The notes under the pieces were generated by a model. That model was not told the origin of the DNA, made no database searches, and saw only the letters and a list, made by a program, of their open reading frames with translations. From positions 1 to 64,000 of the forward strand of contig NZ_JADILU010000007.1 in NCBI RefSeq assembly GCF_015319355.1: a stretch of DNA of 64,000 nt, in the 5' to 3' direction. Position numbers and translations under genes: made by a program. Every line of letters begins with the position of its first letter. Within the stretch, counting starts at the first letter, position 1. Below are positions 1-8,776 of this stretch, piece after piece. This DNA comes from Psychroserpens luteus (GTDB taxonomy: Bacteria; Bacteroidota; Bacteroidia; Flavobacteriales; Flavobacteriaceae).

Positions 1-3000
1 AATATGATAACTTACTGAATAGTTTGGATTGTTGTCTGTGATTTCTACGTTCTTTAACGTTAAATCAATACTCGTAATCCCATCTGGTGTACCATCGTCA
101 CAAACTTCTAATGGGGTTGGATCTATAACTATTGGTTGTGAGTATGATGTCACAGATTGAGTTGTTGTTGTTGGACATGTTCCATTGTCTGTCGTATAAT
201 CAATAGTGTATACAGCATCAAATGGACCTCCAGTTATAGCACCTGTTGCAGAATTTATAGTTGCTCCATTTCCTGGGTTTGGATTAAATGTAAATGTTCC
301 GCCTGGCAATCCAGTTACAGTTGCAATTGCTCCATCACATGTTGGTATTAGATTGAAACTAGAATCATCTTCTGCAAAAACAGTTATTGTTTGTGTTACT
401 GTTGCTGGACAGTTTCCTGATGTTATATGATCTACTGTATACGTAGCACCTGGCACTCCATTAGTAATTTCCCCTGTGTCTGAATCAATTAATGCACCAT
501 CTGTTGGTACCGGATTGAACGTAAACACACCTCCTGTATCTCCTGTAACTGTAGCTGTAGCTCCTGTACAATTTGGCATGTATGTAAACGAAGCATCTTC
601 CGAAGGAAAAACAGTTACCGACTCACTTGACGTTTCTGGACATGGCCCTGAAGTCATGTATTCTACTGTATAAACTGTTCCTGAGACACCTGTAATTAAA
701 CCTGTATTTTCATCTATTACCGCTCCATCTGTTGGCAATGGATTGAAAACGAAAGTCCCTCCTGTATCTCCTGTTATTACTGCTGTTGCTCCTAAACAAG
801 TAGATGTTAATGTAAAACTAGCATCTTCAAATGGCAAAACTGTTACTGACTGGGAACTTAAAGCTGGACACGCTCCAGCAACTAAATATTCTACTGTATA
901 AGAAGACCCTTGAACACCATCTGTAATAGTTCCTGTATTTAGATCTATATCTGCTCCATCTGTTGGGATTGGGTTAAATGCAAATATTCCACCCGTATCT
1001 CCTATAATGGTAACTGTTGCTCCATCACATGTTGGCGTGAGAGTAAAAGTCGCATCACCGGATGGAAGCACAGTTACTGTTTGCGTTGTACCTGGACTAC
1101 AAGCACTAGCAAATTCGTAAATTACAGTATATGTGGTATTCGAAACACCATCAATAATAGTTCCTGTAACTGAATCTATATCCGCACCATCTGTTGGTTG
1201 AGGGTCTACAAAAGAGAACACTCCTCCTATATCACCTGTAACAGTTGCGGTTCCTCCATCACAAGTTGGAGTCATAGTGAAATTTGTATCAAAAACTTCA
1301 CCAACAGTAATAGTTTCTGTATCATCAATGACTACCGTACATGAAGTACCAGGCAACGTATATTCTACACCATCAATCCAAAGCTGACCTGCATTTTGAG
1401 TAAATGTTAATGTATTAGTAGATGCTCCTGTAGTAAATATGATTTGTTGTAAAACATCTTCTGCACCTGTATTATATGTTAGATTGGCTACTCCATCTGA
1501 AATAACCATATCTCCAGTAACATTGTCTTTAGCTAAACTTATTGTGATATCAGTTCCAACTGGCACATTATCTTCAAGCGTTAATGTCAATAAAGGTTCT
1601 GCAGAAGTAATTGTAACACTATTTGCGTTAGTAGCTGCAGTGCCAACTGGATCAATTGGACCTGTTGCATTATCAGTATCAAAACCACCAATAGCAGTTT
1701 GAGCATTACCAATAATATCTGGAGTTCCAATTGTTGCATCAATAACATTTAATGTTTGATCAACTGCAGGAGCTGTTACTGTGACTGTCCCATTACCTGT
1801 ACCGTCTAAAACTACTGTTTGAATTGCTCCTCCATTTAAGGTATAAGTTATTAAAGCATTGGGTGTTCCTGTAACATTAAAAACTGCGTCTTCACCATCA
1901 CAAATAGTTGCTGTGACCGGTGAGCTATCTGCAGTAATATCTTCTGCCATATCTATACAAACTTCTTGTGTATATTCACATCCAAAATCATCTGTAACTC
2001 TATATGTATAACAATGTGTTCCTGCAGTTAAAGGCGCTACAGTAATTGTAGACCCTGTAATATTTGTGATAGAAGGATCTGCATCCCAACCTTCAGATGT
2101 AATAACAGGTGTGAAAGATAATTCTGGTGGTTGAATATTTGGATCAAAATTTAATCCCCAAGAAAACACATAACCATTATCAATACTAAGATTATCTACA
2201 ATTTCTATACACCAATCTCCGTTTAAAGGGCTACCTATTAAAGAAGCAAATGATTCTATTGGTAAATATGTACCTGGAGTCCAAGAACTATTAGGAGGAT
2301 TAGTTCCTGCGGTAATAGTATTTGCATTTTGTAATAAAGTTGTTGCAGACATAGAAAAGCAATAATCTGCACCTACACCTGGGTTATTAGAAGTATCATC
2401 ATTAGCACCTCCAAAATATGTACCTCCACCTGCTTGTGTAAAAAGATCTGCTTCTTGCCCATTAGGTGAAATAATCCTAATGTCTAAATCTCCAGAGTAC
2501 GAATGCTCCATATTTATACAAATATCAAGAAGTTGATTAACATCTGTCAAAAGTTGATCAGATTCAAAACAATCTACTGTAATACATGTTGTGTATACTG
2601 CTCCGGAACCATCTGGCAAAAACGTTGTACCACTTACTGGAGGTGTACAATCATTAGCAAAAAGTGTTGGTGTTACAACACCATCTATAGTTGTTGTTTC
2701 ACCAAAACATAAATCTGTATTTGCAGCTCCTGTACCTGAAAAACTAGGCTCTGTAGCAACTTGAATCACTTGATTTATTAAGTTAGTGTTAGCACACCCT
2801 AAAGGATCTGAATCTGTATTAGCATCTCTAGTATTAAGGTTTACAATATAAACACCTGGAATATCATAAGAAAACGTTGCTGTCTGACCTGCAACTATAT
2901 TACCATCTCCTAAATCCCATTCGTAAGTAGCTCCTGTTCCATCAAATTCAAAAACACCACTTCCTGTTAAGGTAATATCTTCACCAGGACAAACTCTAAT

Positions 3001-3480
3001 ATAACCATCACCATTTGGAGCTGGTGTAGCAGAATCTAATTGAGACACTACCGTTTGGCAAGGTGTAAAGCAAGACACATCTGCAGCCCAACCTGTTGTT
3101 GTTCCTGCAGCATCTGAATCAAACTGAATAGTCAAACAACCAGATCCATTATCTTCTGTAGCAGTAACTGAGCCTGGAGAATTTGCTCCATCAAATGTAC
3201 CAAACACAGGTGAAGCAGTACTATCACCATTATAAATGGTCATAACATCTACTCCCAATTGAGTACTGAAAGCTGTAAAGTCTAATGTCACTAATTGCCC
3301 TGGGTTATCAGGACAAATTGTTAATACTAGAGCTTCACCACTAGAATATGCTCCTCCTGCTCCTCCAGAATCATAGAATGTTCCAGAACAACCAGTCACA
3401 CTACCATTTTGCATGATAATATCCTGAGCGTAAGTACTAAAAGAAAATAAAGTAAAAATTATGAGTAATGCCTTTTTCAT
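1..3480 (-). CDS. Giant repetitive secreted surface protein, N-terminal part (runs off window)
   Basis: The reading frame is open from the ATG at 3480 to the window edge, giving 1160 codons with no stop; the C-terminus, where a T9SS sorting domain would be expected, lies outside. Residues 1-19 form a signal peptide ending in Ala-Gln. A CUB-like domain follows (about 25-135), then a PKD domain (about 145-240) with a YEWDLGDG motif, a proprotein-convertase P-domain-like region (about 300-440, NMEHSYSGDLDIRIISPNG), and from about residue 730 a set of tandem repeats of about 77 residues. The first 530 or so residues closely resemble the protein at 8777-10810. Such architecture is typical of T9SS-exported cell-surface or adhesin-like proteins in gliding Flavobacteria. 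The exact function is unknown; adhesion is an inference. Confidence 0.88.
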   Translation of the reverse strand, partial: MKKALLIIFTLFSFSTYAQDIIMQNGSVTGCSGTFYDSGGAGGAYSSGEALVLTICPDNPGQLVTLDFTAFSTQLGVDVMTIYNGDSTASPVFGTFDGANSPGSVTATEDNGSGCLTIQFDSDAAGTTTGWAADVSCFTPCQTVVSQLDSATPAPNGDGYIRVCPGEDITLTGSGVFEFDGTGATYEWDLGDGNIVAGQTATFSYDIPGVYIVNLNTRDANTDSDPLGCANTNLINQVIQVATEPSFSGTGAANTDLCFGETTTIDGVVTPTLFANDCTPPVSGTTFLPDGSGAVYTTCITVDCFESDQLLTDVNQLLDICINMEHSYSGDLDIRIISPNGQEADLFTQAGGGTYFGGANDDTSNNPGVGADYCFSMSATTLLQNANTITAGTNPPNSSWTPGTYLPIESFASLIGSPLNGDWCIEIVDNLSIDNGYVFSWGLNFDPNIQPPELSFTPVITSEGWDADPSITNITGSTITVAPLTAGTHCYTYRVTDDFGCEYTQEVCIDMAEDITADSSPVTATICDGEDAVFNVTGTPNALITYTLNGGAIQTVVLDGTGNGTVTVTAPAVDQTLNVIDATIGTPDIIGNAQTAIGGFDTDNATGPIDPVGTAATNANSVTITSAEPLLTLTLEDNVPVGTDITISLAKDNVTGDMVISDGVANLTYNTGAEDVLQQIIFTTGASTNTLTFTQNAGQLWIDGVEYTLPGTSCTVVIDDTETITVGEVFDTNFTMTPTCDGGTATVTGDIGGVFSFVDPQPTDGADIDSVTGTIIDGVSNTTYTVIYEFASACSPGTTQTVTVLPSGDATFTLTPTCDGATVTIIGDTGGIFAFNPIPTDGADIDLNTGTITDGVQGSSYTVEYLVAGACPALSSQSVTVLPFEDASFTLTSTCLGATAVITGDTGGTFVFNPLPTDGAVIDENTGLITGVSGTVYTVEYMTSGPCPETSSESVTVFPSEDASFTYMPNCTGATATVTGDTGGVFTFNPVPTDGALIDSDTGEITNGVPGATYTVDHITSGNCPATVTQTITVFAEDDSSFNLIPTCDGAIATVTGLPGGTFTFNPNPGNGATINSATGAITGGPFDAVYTIDYTTDNGTCPTTTTQSVTSYSQPIVIDPTPLEVCDDGTPDGITSIDLTLKNVEITDNNPNYSVSYHI
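130..1287 (-). repeat. Five tandem repeats of about 77 codons inside the surface protein gene
   Basis: Each unit begins near a FT(L/M)TPTCDGA-like motif and contains TVTGDTGGxFxFNPxPTDGA, then an ITxGV...YTVxY segment and a CP...SVTV ending. Units start at about 1287, 1047, 815, 585 and 352 on the minus strand, a spacing of roughly 230-240 bases. They resemble the Ig-like or SprB-type repeats of Flavobacterial adhesins. Identity between units is moderate, so they are old duplications rather than recent copies. Confidence 0.85.
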
Positions 3481-3511
3481 AGCTTGTAGTTATAAATGGA
3501 TAATTAGAATT

Positions 3512-3973
3512 TTATTTATGTTGAGATTTGATAATGATAAAGTAATTGGTATTGTCTACTCTATACATATGTGTTCCGTAGGAATTATAATTGAATAAAT
3601 ATTTCAACGGATTAAAATCTTGAGGGTTAAAATGAGTATCTCGTTGTAAACTAGAAACATAATAATCCAATAATGGAACTTCAGATAACAAAGTACATTG
3701 TTTTTGGTCACTAGGATTGGGTAAATTCTTAATTTCAACTCTATTGCGAAGAATATTTTTAATATCTTTTAAACGCTGTGGTTTATCTAAAATATTTTCA
3801 TTTGCAGTATTTCCATAAACCTCATTAATTAAGGCCAATTCTGCATTTGTTAATGAAGAATTTACGTTTTCATTATAGTTAACTGTATTGTATTTTCTTG
3901 ATTGTGAAAACAATGAAGTAGATATTAGTAATGTACTTACCAATATAAGAGGGAATAGGAATTTTGGATTCAT
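3512..3973 (-). CDS. Small secreted protein of unknown function
   Basis: This 153-residue protein starts with a clear signal peptide (about residues 1-24, ending SLFSQ). The mature part is polar with no membrane segment and no motif I recognise. The region around DIKNILRNRVEIKNLPNPSDQKQC is rich in charged residues, and the C-terminus carries YNSYGTHMYRVDNTNYFIII. It lies 31 bases upstream of the giant surface protein on the same strand, so both could share a transcript. A GGGTAGG-type promoter element at 4065-4096 points at this gene and matches one before fecR at 34372, suggesting ECF sigma control. The function is unknown. Confidence 0.75.
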   Translation of the reverse strand: MNPKFLFPLILVSTLLISTSLFSQSRKYNTVNYNENVNSSLTNAELALINEVYGNTANENILDKPQRLKDIKNILRNRVEIKNLPNPSDQKQCTLLSEVPLLDYYVSSLQRDTHFNPQDFNPLKYLFNYNSYGTHMYRVDNTNYFIIIKSQHK

Positions 3974-4064
3974 GATAGTCTTTTTTTAAGAAGCGGAATT
4001 TAAGAAAATTTTAATAAACAAACTGTTAAATCGGATGTCTTGTATACTGATTCCGATTATACGC

Positions 4065-4096
4065 ATATAACATCCTAAATTAAAAAACCCCTACCC
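4065..4096 (-). promoter_or_regulatory. Candidate ECF-type promoter, GGGTAGG-N19-TTATAT
   Basis: On the minus strand GGGTAGG (4096-4090) is followed after exactly 19 bases by TTATAT (4070-4065). The same arrangement with the same spacing precedes fecR at 34372-34403. It points at the secreted protein starting at 3973, giving a leader of about 85 nt. Assignment to the ECF sigma factor at 33788 is inference. Confidence 0.5.
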
Positions 4097-4120
4097 TTAT
4101 ATTCGTTTTTTTTTATTGTT

Positions 4121-4128
4121 TATCTTTG
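4121..4128 (+). promoter_or_regulatory. TAnnTTTG (-7) box for folE
   Basis: TATCTTTG matches the Bacteroidota housekeeping -7 consensus. The start codon of folE is 71 bases downstream, and the leader holds a small hairpin (AAGCAA at 4168-4173 with TTGCTT at 4180-4185) and a copy of CTTCGGAA (4183-4190). Confidence 0.6.
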
Positions 4129-4198
4129 CATTCTCTTTTTAAATGGAGGAATTATAATTTTAATTAAAAGCAATTTCGGTTGCTTCGGAATAGAACAG

Positions 4199-4876
4199 AT
4201 GAAAATAGAAAAAGATATTCAAGATTTTGATACTATTGGTGATGATCATGTTGGCTCATCTTCTGAAACCCCTTTAAGACAAGATGCTTTTGAGCTAACG
4301 TCTTCTGAAAAAATAGATATCATTAAAGGTGATGTTAAACATATTTTAGAAACATTAGGTCTTGATTTGACAGATGACAGTCTAAAAGGCACACCAAATA
4401 GAGTTGCTAAGATGTTTGTAAATGAAATATTTGGAGGACTTGATCCTGCAAAAAAACCTAGCGCTTCAACATTTGACAATAAATATAAGTATGGAGAAAT
4501 GCTTGTTGAAAAGAACATTACTGTCTATTCAACTTGCGAGCATCACCTACTCCCTATTGTTGGAAAAGCACATATTGCCTACATCTCAAATGGTACTGTA
4601 GTTGGTCTTTCAAAAATGAATAGAATTGTAGACTACTTTGCAAAGCGTCCGCAAGTACAAGAGCGACTTACTATTCAAGTTGTAAAAGAACTTCAAAAAG
4701 TTTTAAATACTGAAGATGTAGCCTGCGTAATAGACGCAAAACATTTATGTGTTAATTCTAGAGGTATTAAAGATGTTGCTAGTAGTACTATAACATCAGA
4801 ATTTGGAGGCATTTTTAAAACAAAAGAAACCAAAAGAGAATTCTTAGATTACATAAGTCTTGATACTGCGTTTTAA
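4199..4876 (+). CDS. folE: GTP cyclohydrolase I
   Basis: It converts GTP to 7,8-dihydroneopterin triphosphate, the first step of tetrahydrofolate and queuosine precursor synthesis; queE, another deazapurine gene, is in this window at 23425. The 225-residue length is normal for the family. Zinc ligands are visible in STCEHH (Cys113, His116) and HLCVNSRG (Cys184). The core from about residue 35 is well conserved, while the first 30 residues are a variable extension. ATG at 4199 is the only good start, 71 bases after a TATCTTTG box. cysS follows after 88 bases. Confidence 0.97.
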   Translation: MKIEKDIQDFDTIGDDHVGSSSETPLRQDAFELTSSEKIDIIKGDVKHILETLGLDLTDDSLKGTPNRVAKMFVNEIFGGLDPAKKPSASTFDNKYKYGEMLVEKNITVYSTCEHHLLPIVGKAHIAYISNGTVVGLSKMNRIVDYFAKRPQVQERLTIQVVKELQKVLNTEDVACVIDAKHLCVNSRGIKDVASSTITSEFGGIFKTKETKREFLDYISLDTAF

Positions 4877-4964
4877 ACTTTCTTTCTTCCGAAGAAAAAA
4901 ATAAAATGCTAGCTTTGGCTGCTTTAAAGATATTTCAGAATAAAAAAACTAAACACCACTAACT

Positions 4965-6446
4965 ATGCACTTGTACGAAGAGCAGACTATTCAAATTTAC
5001 AACACGCTTAGCGGAAACAAAGAAGTCTTCACACCTATAGAAAAAGGTTATGTAGGCATGTACGTTTGTGGACCTACTGTTTATAGCAATGTGCATTTAG
5101 GAAATGTGAGAACGTTTATGTCGTTTGATATGGTGTTTCGTTATTTAAAGCATTTAGGGTATAAAGTACGTTATGTAAGAAATATTACAGATGCAGGACA
5201 TTTAGAAAATGATGCAGATGCTGGTGAAGATAAAATCACTAAAAAGGCACGTTTAGAACAAATTGAGCCTATGGAAGTCGTTCAACGTTATACGGTTGAT
5301 TTCCATAACATCTTAAATACGTTTAATTTCTTACCTCCTAGTATTGAGCCTACAGCTACTGGACATATTATAGAGCAAATTGAACTCATCAAAACGATTA
5401 TAGACAATGGTTTTGGTTATGTGGTTAATGGCTCTGTGTATTTTGATGTGCATAAGTTTAATGAAACTAATAACTACGGAATTTTAAGCAAACGTAAACT
5501 TGAAGACCTCATCCATAATACAAGAGCTTTAGATGGACAGAGTGATAAAAAGAATCCACAAGATTTTGCACTCTGGAAACGTGCCGAAACTCAACACATC
5601 ATGCGTTGGCCTTCTCCTTGGAGTGATGGTTTTCCTGGTTGGCATTTAGAATGTACTGCAATGAGCACAAAATATCTTGGTGATAATTTTGATATTCATG
5701 GTGGTGGAATGGATTTAAAATTCCCACATCACGAATGTGAAATTGCACAGAGTGAAGCTGCAAAAGGTATAGCTCCTGTTAATTATTGGATGCATGCCAA
5801 TATGCTTCAATTAAATGGGCAACGTATGTCTAAATCCACTGGTAATATTATCAATCCTGCGGAATTAATATCTGGAAAGAACGATATTATGTCTAAAGGA
5901 TTTAGCCCTAGCGTGATTAGATTTTTTAATGCTCAATCTTCTTACCGAAGTGTCTTAGATTTGACAAACGATGGTTTATTAGCTAGTGAAAAAGGGTTTC
6001 ACAGATTAATGGATGCAGTTAACCTTCTTGACGAAATAAAAGCAGGTAAAACATCAACTTTTAATGTAAAGGAATGGCGTCAAAATTGCTACGATGCGAT
6101 GAATGATGATTTTAATTCACCAATTTTAATCGCTCATTTGTTTGAAGCTTCAAAACATATTAATCAGATAAAAACTGGTAATGCATCTTTAACTCAAGAA
6201 GATTTAGAACTTCTTAAAAAAACGATGTTAGAATTCACCTATGACGTTTTAGGGTTAGAAAACACAAAAACAGCTTCTACTGGTGCAGATAAATTGGAAG
6301 GTGCTGTTGAATTATTGATTCAATTAAGACAAGAGGCCAGAGCTAACAAAGATTTTGCGATGTCTGATAAAATTCGTGATGAATTAGCTGCAAAAGGCAT
6401 CCAATTAAATGATGGAAAGGATGGCACGACGTTTTCGACTAATTAA
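4965..6446 (+). CDS. cysS: Cysteinyl-tRNA synthetase
   Basis: This class I synthetase charges tRNA-Cys. The 493-residue protein has the N-terminal zinc cysteine and signature region ([15 protein letters not shown], Cys35 and HLGN 44-47), the [10 protein letters not shown] zinc-site region, and the KMSKS-type loop as RMSKSTGN near residue 290. A C-terminal DALR-like helical domain follows ([10 protein letters not shown] onwards). yidD begins two bases after the stop, suggesting cotranscription. Nothing is missing or unusual. Confidence 0.98.
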   Translation: MHLYEEQTIQIYNTLSGNKEVFTPIEKGYVGMYVCGPTVYSNVHLGNVRTFMSFDMVFRYLKHLGYKVRYVRNITDAGHLENDADAGEDKITKKARLEQIEPMEVVQRYTVDFHNILNTFNFLPPSIEPTATGHIIEQIELIKTIIDNGFGYVVNGSVYFDVHKFNETNNYGILSKRKLEDLIHNTRALDGQSDKKNPQDFALWKRAETQHIMRWPSPWSDGFPGWHLECTAMSTKYLGDNFDIHGGGMDLKFPHHECEIAQSEAAKGIAPVNYWMHANMLQLNGQRMSKSTGNIINPAELISGKNDIMSKGFSPSVIRFFNAQSSYRSVLDLTNDGLLASEKGFHRLMDAVNLLDEIKAGKTSTFNVKEWRQNCYDAMNDDFNSPILIAHLFEASKHINQIKTGNASLTQEDLELLKKTMLEFTYDVLGLENTKTASTGADKLEGAVELLIQLRQEARANKDFAMSDKIRDELAAKGIQLNDGKDGTTFSTN

Positions 6447-6448
6447 TC

Positions 6449-6685
6449 ATGAAACGTATTCTAGTTGCTCCTTTTTTATTTTTAATTAAAGTCTATCAAA
6501 CTTTAATCTCACCATTCACACCTGCAACATGCAGATTCCAACCTACGTGTTCACATTATACTAAAGAAGCGTTAGAAAAACATGGATTATGGAAAGGTGG
6601 AAAATTAGCGCTCATAAGGATTTTTAGTTGTCATCCTTGGGGACGAAGTGGTTATGATCCAGTTCCTGATAAGGATAACAACTAA
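6449..6685 (+). CDS. yidD: Membrane protein insertion efficiency factor YidD
   Basis: This is a 78-residue member of the YidD family, peripheral membrane proteins that help YidC/Sec-dependent insertion. Family hallmarks are [27 protein letters not shown] and the C-terminal [13 protein letters not shown]. The gene starts two bases after cysS. Its 3' end is duplicated: a second copy of the codons for [13 protein letters not shown] lies at 6757-6804, separated by a palindrome-bearing segment. The present stop may therefore be the product of an insertion, with the distal copy being the ancestral end. Confidence 0.95.
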   Translation: MKRILVAPFLFLIKVYQTLISPFTPATCRFQPTCSHYTKEALEKHGLWKGGKLALIRIFSCHPWGRSGYDPVPDKDNN

Positions 6686-6756
6686 AAATATGCCAACGCG
6701 CTAGCTCGCCCGTTCGCTAAAAATGTACACTGTACATTTTCTTATTCGCTCCGTCG
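6686..6756. repeat. Palindrome-containing insert between two copies of the yidD 3' end
   Basis: This 71-base segment contains AAAATGTACA (6720-6729), one base, then TGTACATTTT (6731-6740), a perfect 10-bp inverted repeat. On either side are GC-rich stretches (GCTAGCTCGCCCGTTCGCT and ATTCGCTCCGTCGC) unlike the surrounding AT-rich DNA. It resembles a small dispersed extragenic palindromic element rather than a gene. Whether it occurs elsewhere in the genome cannot be seen here. Confidence 0.6.
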
Positions 6757-6804
6757 CCCTGGGGACGAAGTGGTTATGACCCAGTTCCTGATAAAGAAGA
6801 TTAA
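6757..6804 (+). pseudogene. Duplicated 3' fragment of yidD
   Basis: The segment repeats about 48 bases of the yidD end (original about 6635-6685) with few changes and would encode [15 protein letters not shown] followed by a stop. It has no start codon, so it is a remnant. Confidence 0.75.
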
Positions 6805-6870
6805 AACTATCTTAACAACAACTCTAGTTTATTCAATAATATTATCTTTATCCCATCAAAATAAAATTCT

Positions 6871-7695
6871 ATGCTTGCTATTGATATGGTTTGGGATCCT
6901 TCAAAAGGATTAGATTTAGGTTTCTTCACATTACATTATTATAGTGTCATGTGGATTGTCGCGTTTATCCTTGGTTTACAAATCATGAAACGTATTTATA
7001 AACATGAAGGTCAAAGCGATGAATCTTTAGATTCTTTGTTTATATATTCGGTTATTGGGATTATGTTAGGTGCTCGTCTAGGTCACGTTATTTTCTATCA
7101 ACCAGAACTTATAACCGAAGATTTTTTTAGCATCTTTTTACCATTTAAATTTAAAGGCGGATTTGAATTCACAGGTTTTATGGGCTTAGCCAGTCATGGT
7201 GCAGCAATTGCAATGATTGTCTCAATGTATTTATACAATAAAAAAGTACTACATAAATCTGTACTGTGGATTTTAGATCGCGTAGTAATACCTGTTGCCT
7301 CTGGAGCTGTATTTGTGAGATTAGGAAATTTTATAAATTCAGAAATCATAGGTAAACCAACTGGAAGTGATTTTGGTGTTACTTTTAAACAATTAGGCGA
7401 AGATTTCCCTAGACATCCTGCTCAACTCTATGAAGCAATTAGTTATATTTTTGTATTCTTAGCGTTATGGTATTTTTACTGGAAAACTAAAAAGAGTGAA
7501 CAACAAGGGTTCTTATTTGGATTATTTTTAGTCCTATTATGGACGGTAAGATTCTTTGTAGAATTTGTCAAAGAAGCCCAAAATCCAGAACGTGCAGATT
7601 GGTTATTAAATACAGGACAATTACTTAGTATTCCATTAATATTAGTCGGTTTATACTTTATGTTTGTTTACAAGCCTAAAACGAAATTGAGCTAA
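6871..7695 (+). CDS. lgt: Phosphatidylglycerol--prolipoprotein diacylglyceryl transferase
   Basis: This inner-membrane enzyme attaches diacylglycerol to the lipobox cysteine of prolipoproteins, of which the window encodes many (for example at 7698, 14836, 26135, 40132, 43721 and 45807). The 274-residue protein is strongly hydrophobic with about seven membrane segments. It carries the Lgt signature VRLGNFINSEIIGKPT (about 150-165) and the HGAAIAM region near residue 110. The N-terminal MLAIDMVWDPSKGLDLGFFTLHYYS segment is typical. The downstream lipoprotein gene starts two bases after the stop, so the two are probably cotranscribed. Confidence 0.97.
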   Translation: MLAIDMVWDPSKGLDLGFFTLHYYSVMWIVAFILGLQIMKRIYKHEGQSDESLDSLFIYSVIGIMLGARLGHVIFYQPELITEDFFSIFLPFKFKGGFEFTGFMGLASHGAAIAMIVSMYLYNKKVLHKSVLWILDRVVIPVASGAVFVRLGNFINSEIIGKPTGSDFGVTFKQLGEDFPRHPAQLYEAISYIFVFLALWYFYWKTKKSEQQGFLFGLFLVLLWTVRFFVEFVKEAQNPERADWLLNTGQLLSIPLILVGLYFMFVYKPKTKLS

Positions 7696-7697
7696 TC

Positions 7698-8201
7698 ATG
7701 AAGCATTTTGCTCTTCGGTTTTTTGTTTTTTTGTTCTTCGGAAGCGTTGCCTTGCAGCTATCTTCATGTAAAGAGGAGCGCAAAACTTCCGAAGTAAAAA
7801 AAGTTGAAGTCAAGTTCACAAAAGAAGGTGAACTTCAACTAAAAAAAGCTACTTCAGATTCCTTACTAGCATATATAGACATTGAAATTGCAGATGACGA
7901 ATATTCTACGCAAACCGGTTTGATGTATCGCAAAAGCATGGCAGTAAATCAAGGTATGCTATTTATTTTTCCAGATCTAGATTATCGTGCGTTTTACATG
8001 AAGAATACTGAGATGCCTTTAGATATTATTTTTATTGCTGAATACCAAACCATAGTCAGTATTCAAAAAAATGCGCAACCCATGAATGAAACCTCTTTAC
8101 CATCTGAAGCTCCTGCAAAATATGTACTAGAAGTTAATGCTGGCATGAGTGATGAATGGAATTTAGCAAAAGGTGACAGAATAGAATTTTCAAAGCATTA
8201 A
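7698..8201 (+). CDS. DUF192-family lipoprotein
   Basis: The 167-residue protein has a lipoprotein signal peptide ending LQLSSC, with Cys24 as the acylated residue. The mature domain (about 50-165) is DUF192: TQTGLMYRKSM, GMLFIFPDLDYRAFYMKNTEMPLDIIFI and a C-terminal VLEVNAG. DUF192 proteins are small extracytoplasmic beta-barrel domains of uncertain role. The gene directly follows lgt, whose product would modify it. It contains two copies of the octamer CTTCGGAA/TTCCGAAG (7736-7743 and 7787-7794). Confidence 0.9.
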   Translation: MKHFALRFFVFLFFGSVALQLSSCKEERKTSEVKKVEVKFTKEGELQLKKATSDSLLAYIDIEIADDEYSTQTGLMYRKSMAVNQGMLFIFPDLDYRAFYMKNTEMPLDIIFIAEYQTIVSIQKNAQPMNETSLPSEAPAKYVLEVNAGMSDEWNLAKGDRIEFSKH

Positions 8202-8207
8202 TCCTCA

Positions 8208-8732
8208 TTATTGAAACAATGCTTCTTTTAAACGCTTATCGAGATTAAAGCTTAAAGCTACTCTGTGACAACTTACATTATCTAAGTTGCCATTGTTAAA
8301 AGGAATTCCGTAACCATAGGTTAAATTTACCCAACCGTACATACTTATTCCTATTTCTGGAAGTAATCTAAATTCCGAATTTCCATTTTGGAAATAATTC
8401 ACAGCAGATAATCGTATCGAAAATAGTGTAGCAGAAATCTCATATCCAATTTTTGGAGCAATGGTATGATTATGTCTATCTCTTAAATTTGTTTCAAAGC
8501 CTACTCTAAATCCTTCAAAACCTTCTAATGGGATTTTTCCATTTATGGCTGTAACTTCTCCAATAGATACATTAAATTCTAGAAATGTTTCGTGTTGCAC
8601 TATTACACCTGGAGAAAAAAGAATATCCTTAAATTCGTTTCTATATTTCTCCCGTGTTTGTACTTCTCCACTTTGAGCATTAGCCATTGACAATGCAAAA
8701 AGAAGAAGAATGATAAGTGTGTTTTTTAACAT
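8208..8732 (-). CDS. Putative outer-membrane beta-barrel protein
   Basis: The 174-residue protein starts with a signal peptide ending MANAQ. The rest alternates polar and hydrophobic residues, with segments such as GYEISATLFSIRLSAVNYF and LPEIGISMYGWVNLTYGYGIPF, as expected for membrane beta-strands. I recognise no specific family. It converges with the DUF192 gene six bases away and lies 44 bases upstream of the T9SS-type protein gene on the same strand. Confidence 0.7.
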   Translation of the reverse strand: MLKNTLIILLLFALSMANAQSGEVQTREKYRNEFKDILFSPGVIVQHETFLEFNVSIGEVTAINGKIPLEGFEGFRVGFETNLRDRHNHTIAPKIGYEISATLFSIRLSAVNYFQNGNSEFRLLPEIGISMYGWVNLTYGYGIPFNNGNLDNVSCHRVALSFNLDKRLKEALFQ

Positions 8733-8776
8733 AAAACTTTCTATATATCTCTAAAGAGATTAAAAGGTCTTACTTG

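Noticed and set aside
157-1702. Plus-strand ORFs opposite the giant surface protein
   Set aside because: They are Ser/Thr/Cys-rich low-complexity shadows of the repeat-encoding minus strand.
4881-4897. Hairpin at the octamer after folE as a folE terminator
   Set aside because: TTTCTTC and GAAGAAA leave a one-base loop and an A-rich, not T-rich, plus-strand tail.
6757-6804. A second yidD gene
   Set aside because: Only the last 16 or so codons are present and there is no start codon.
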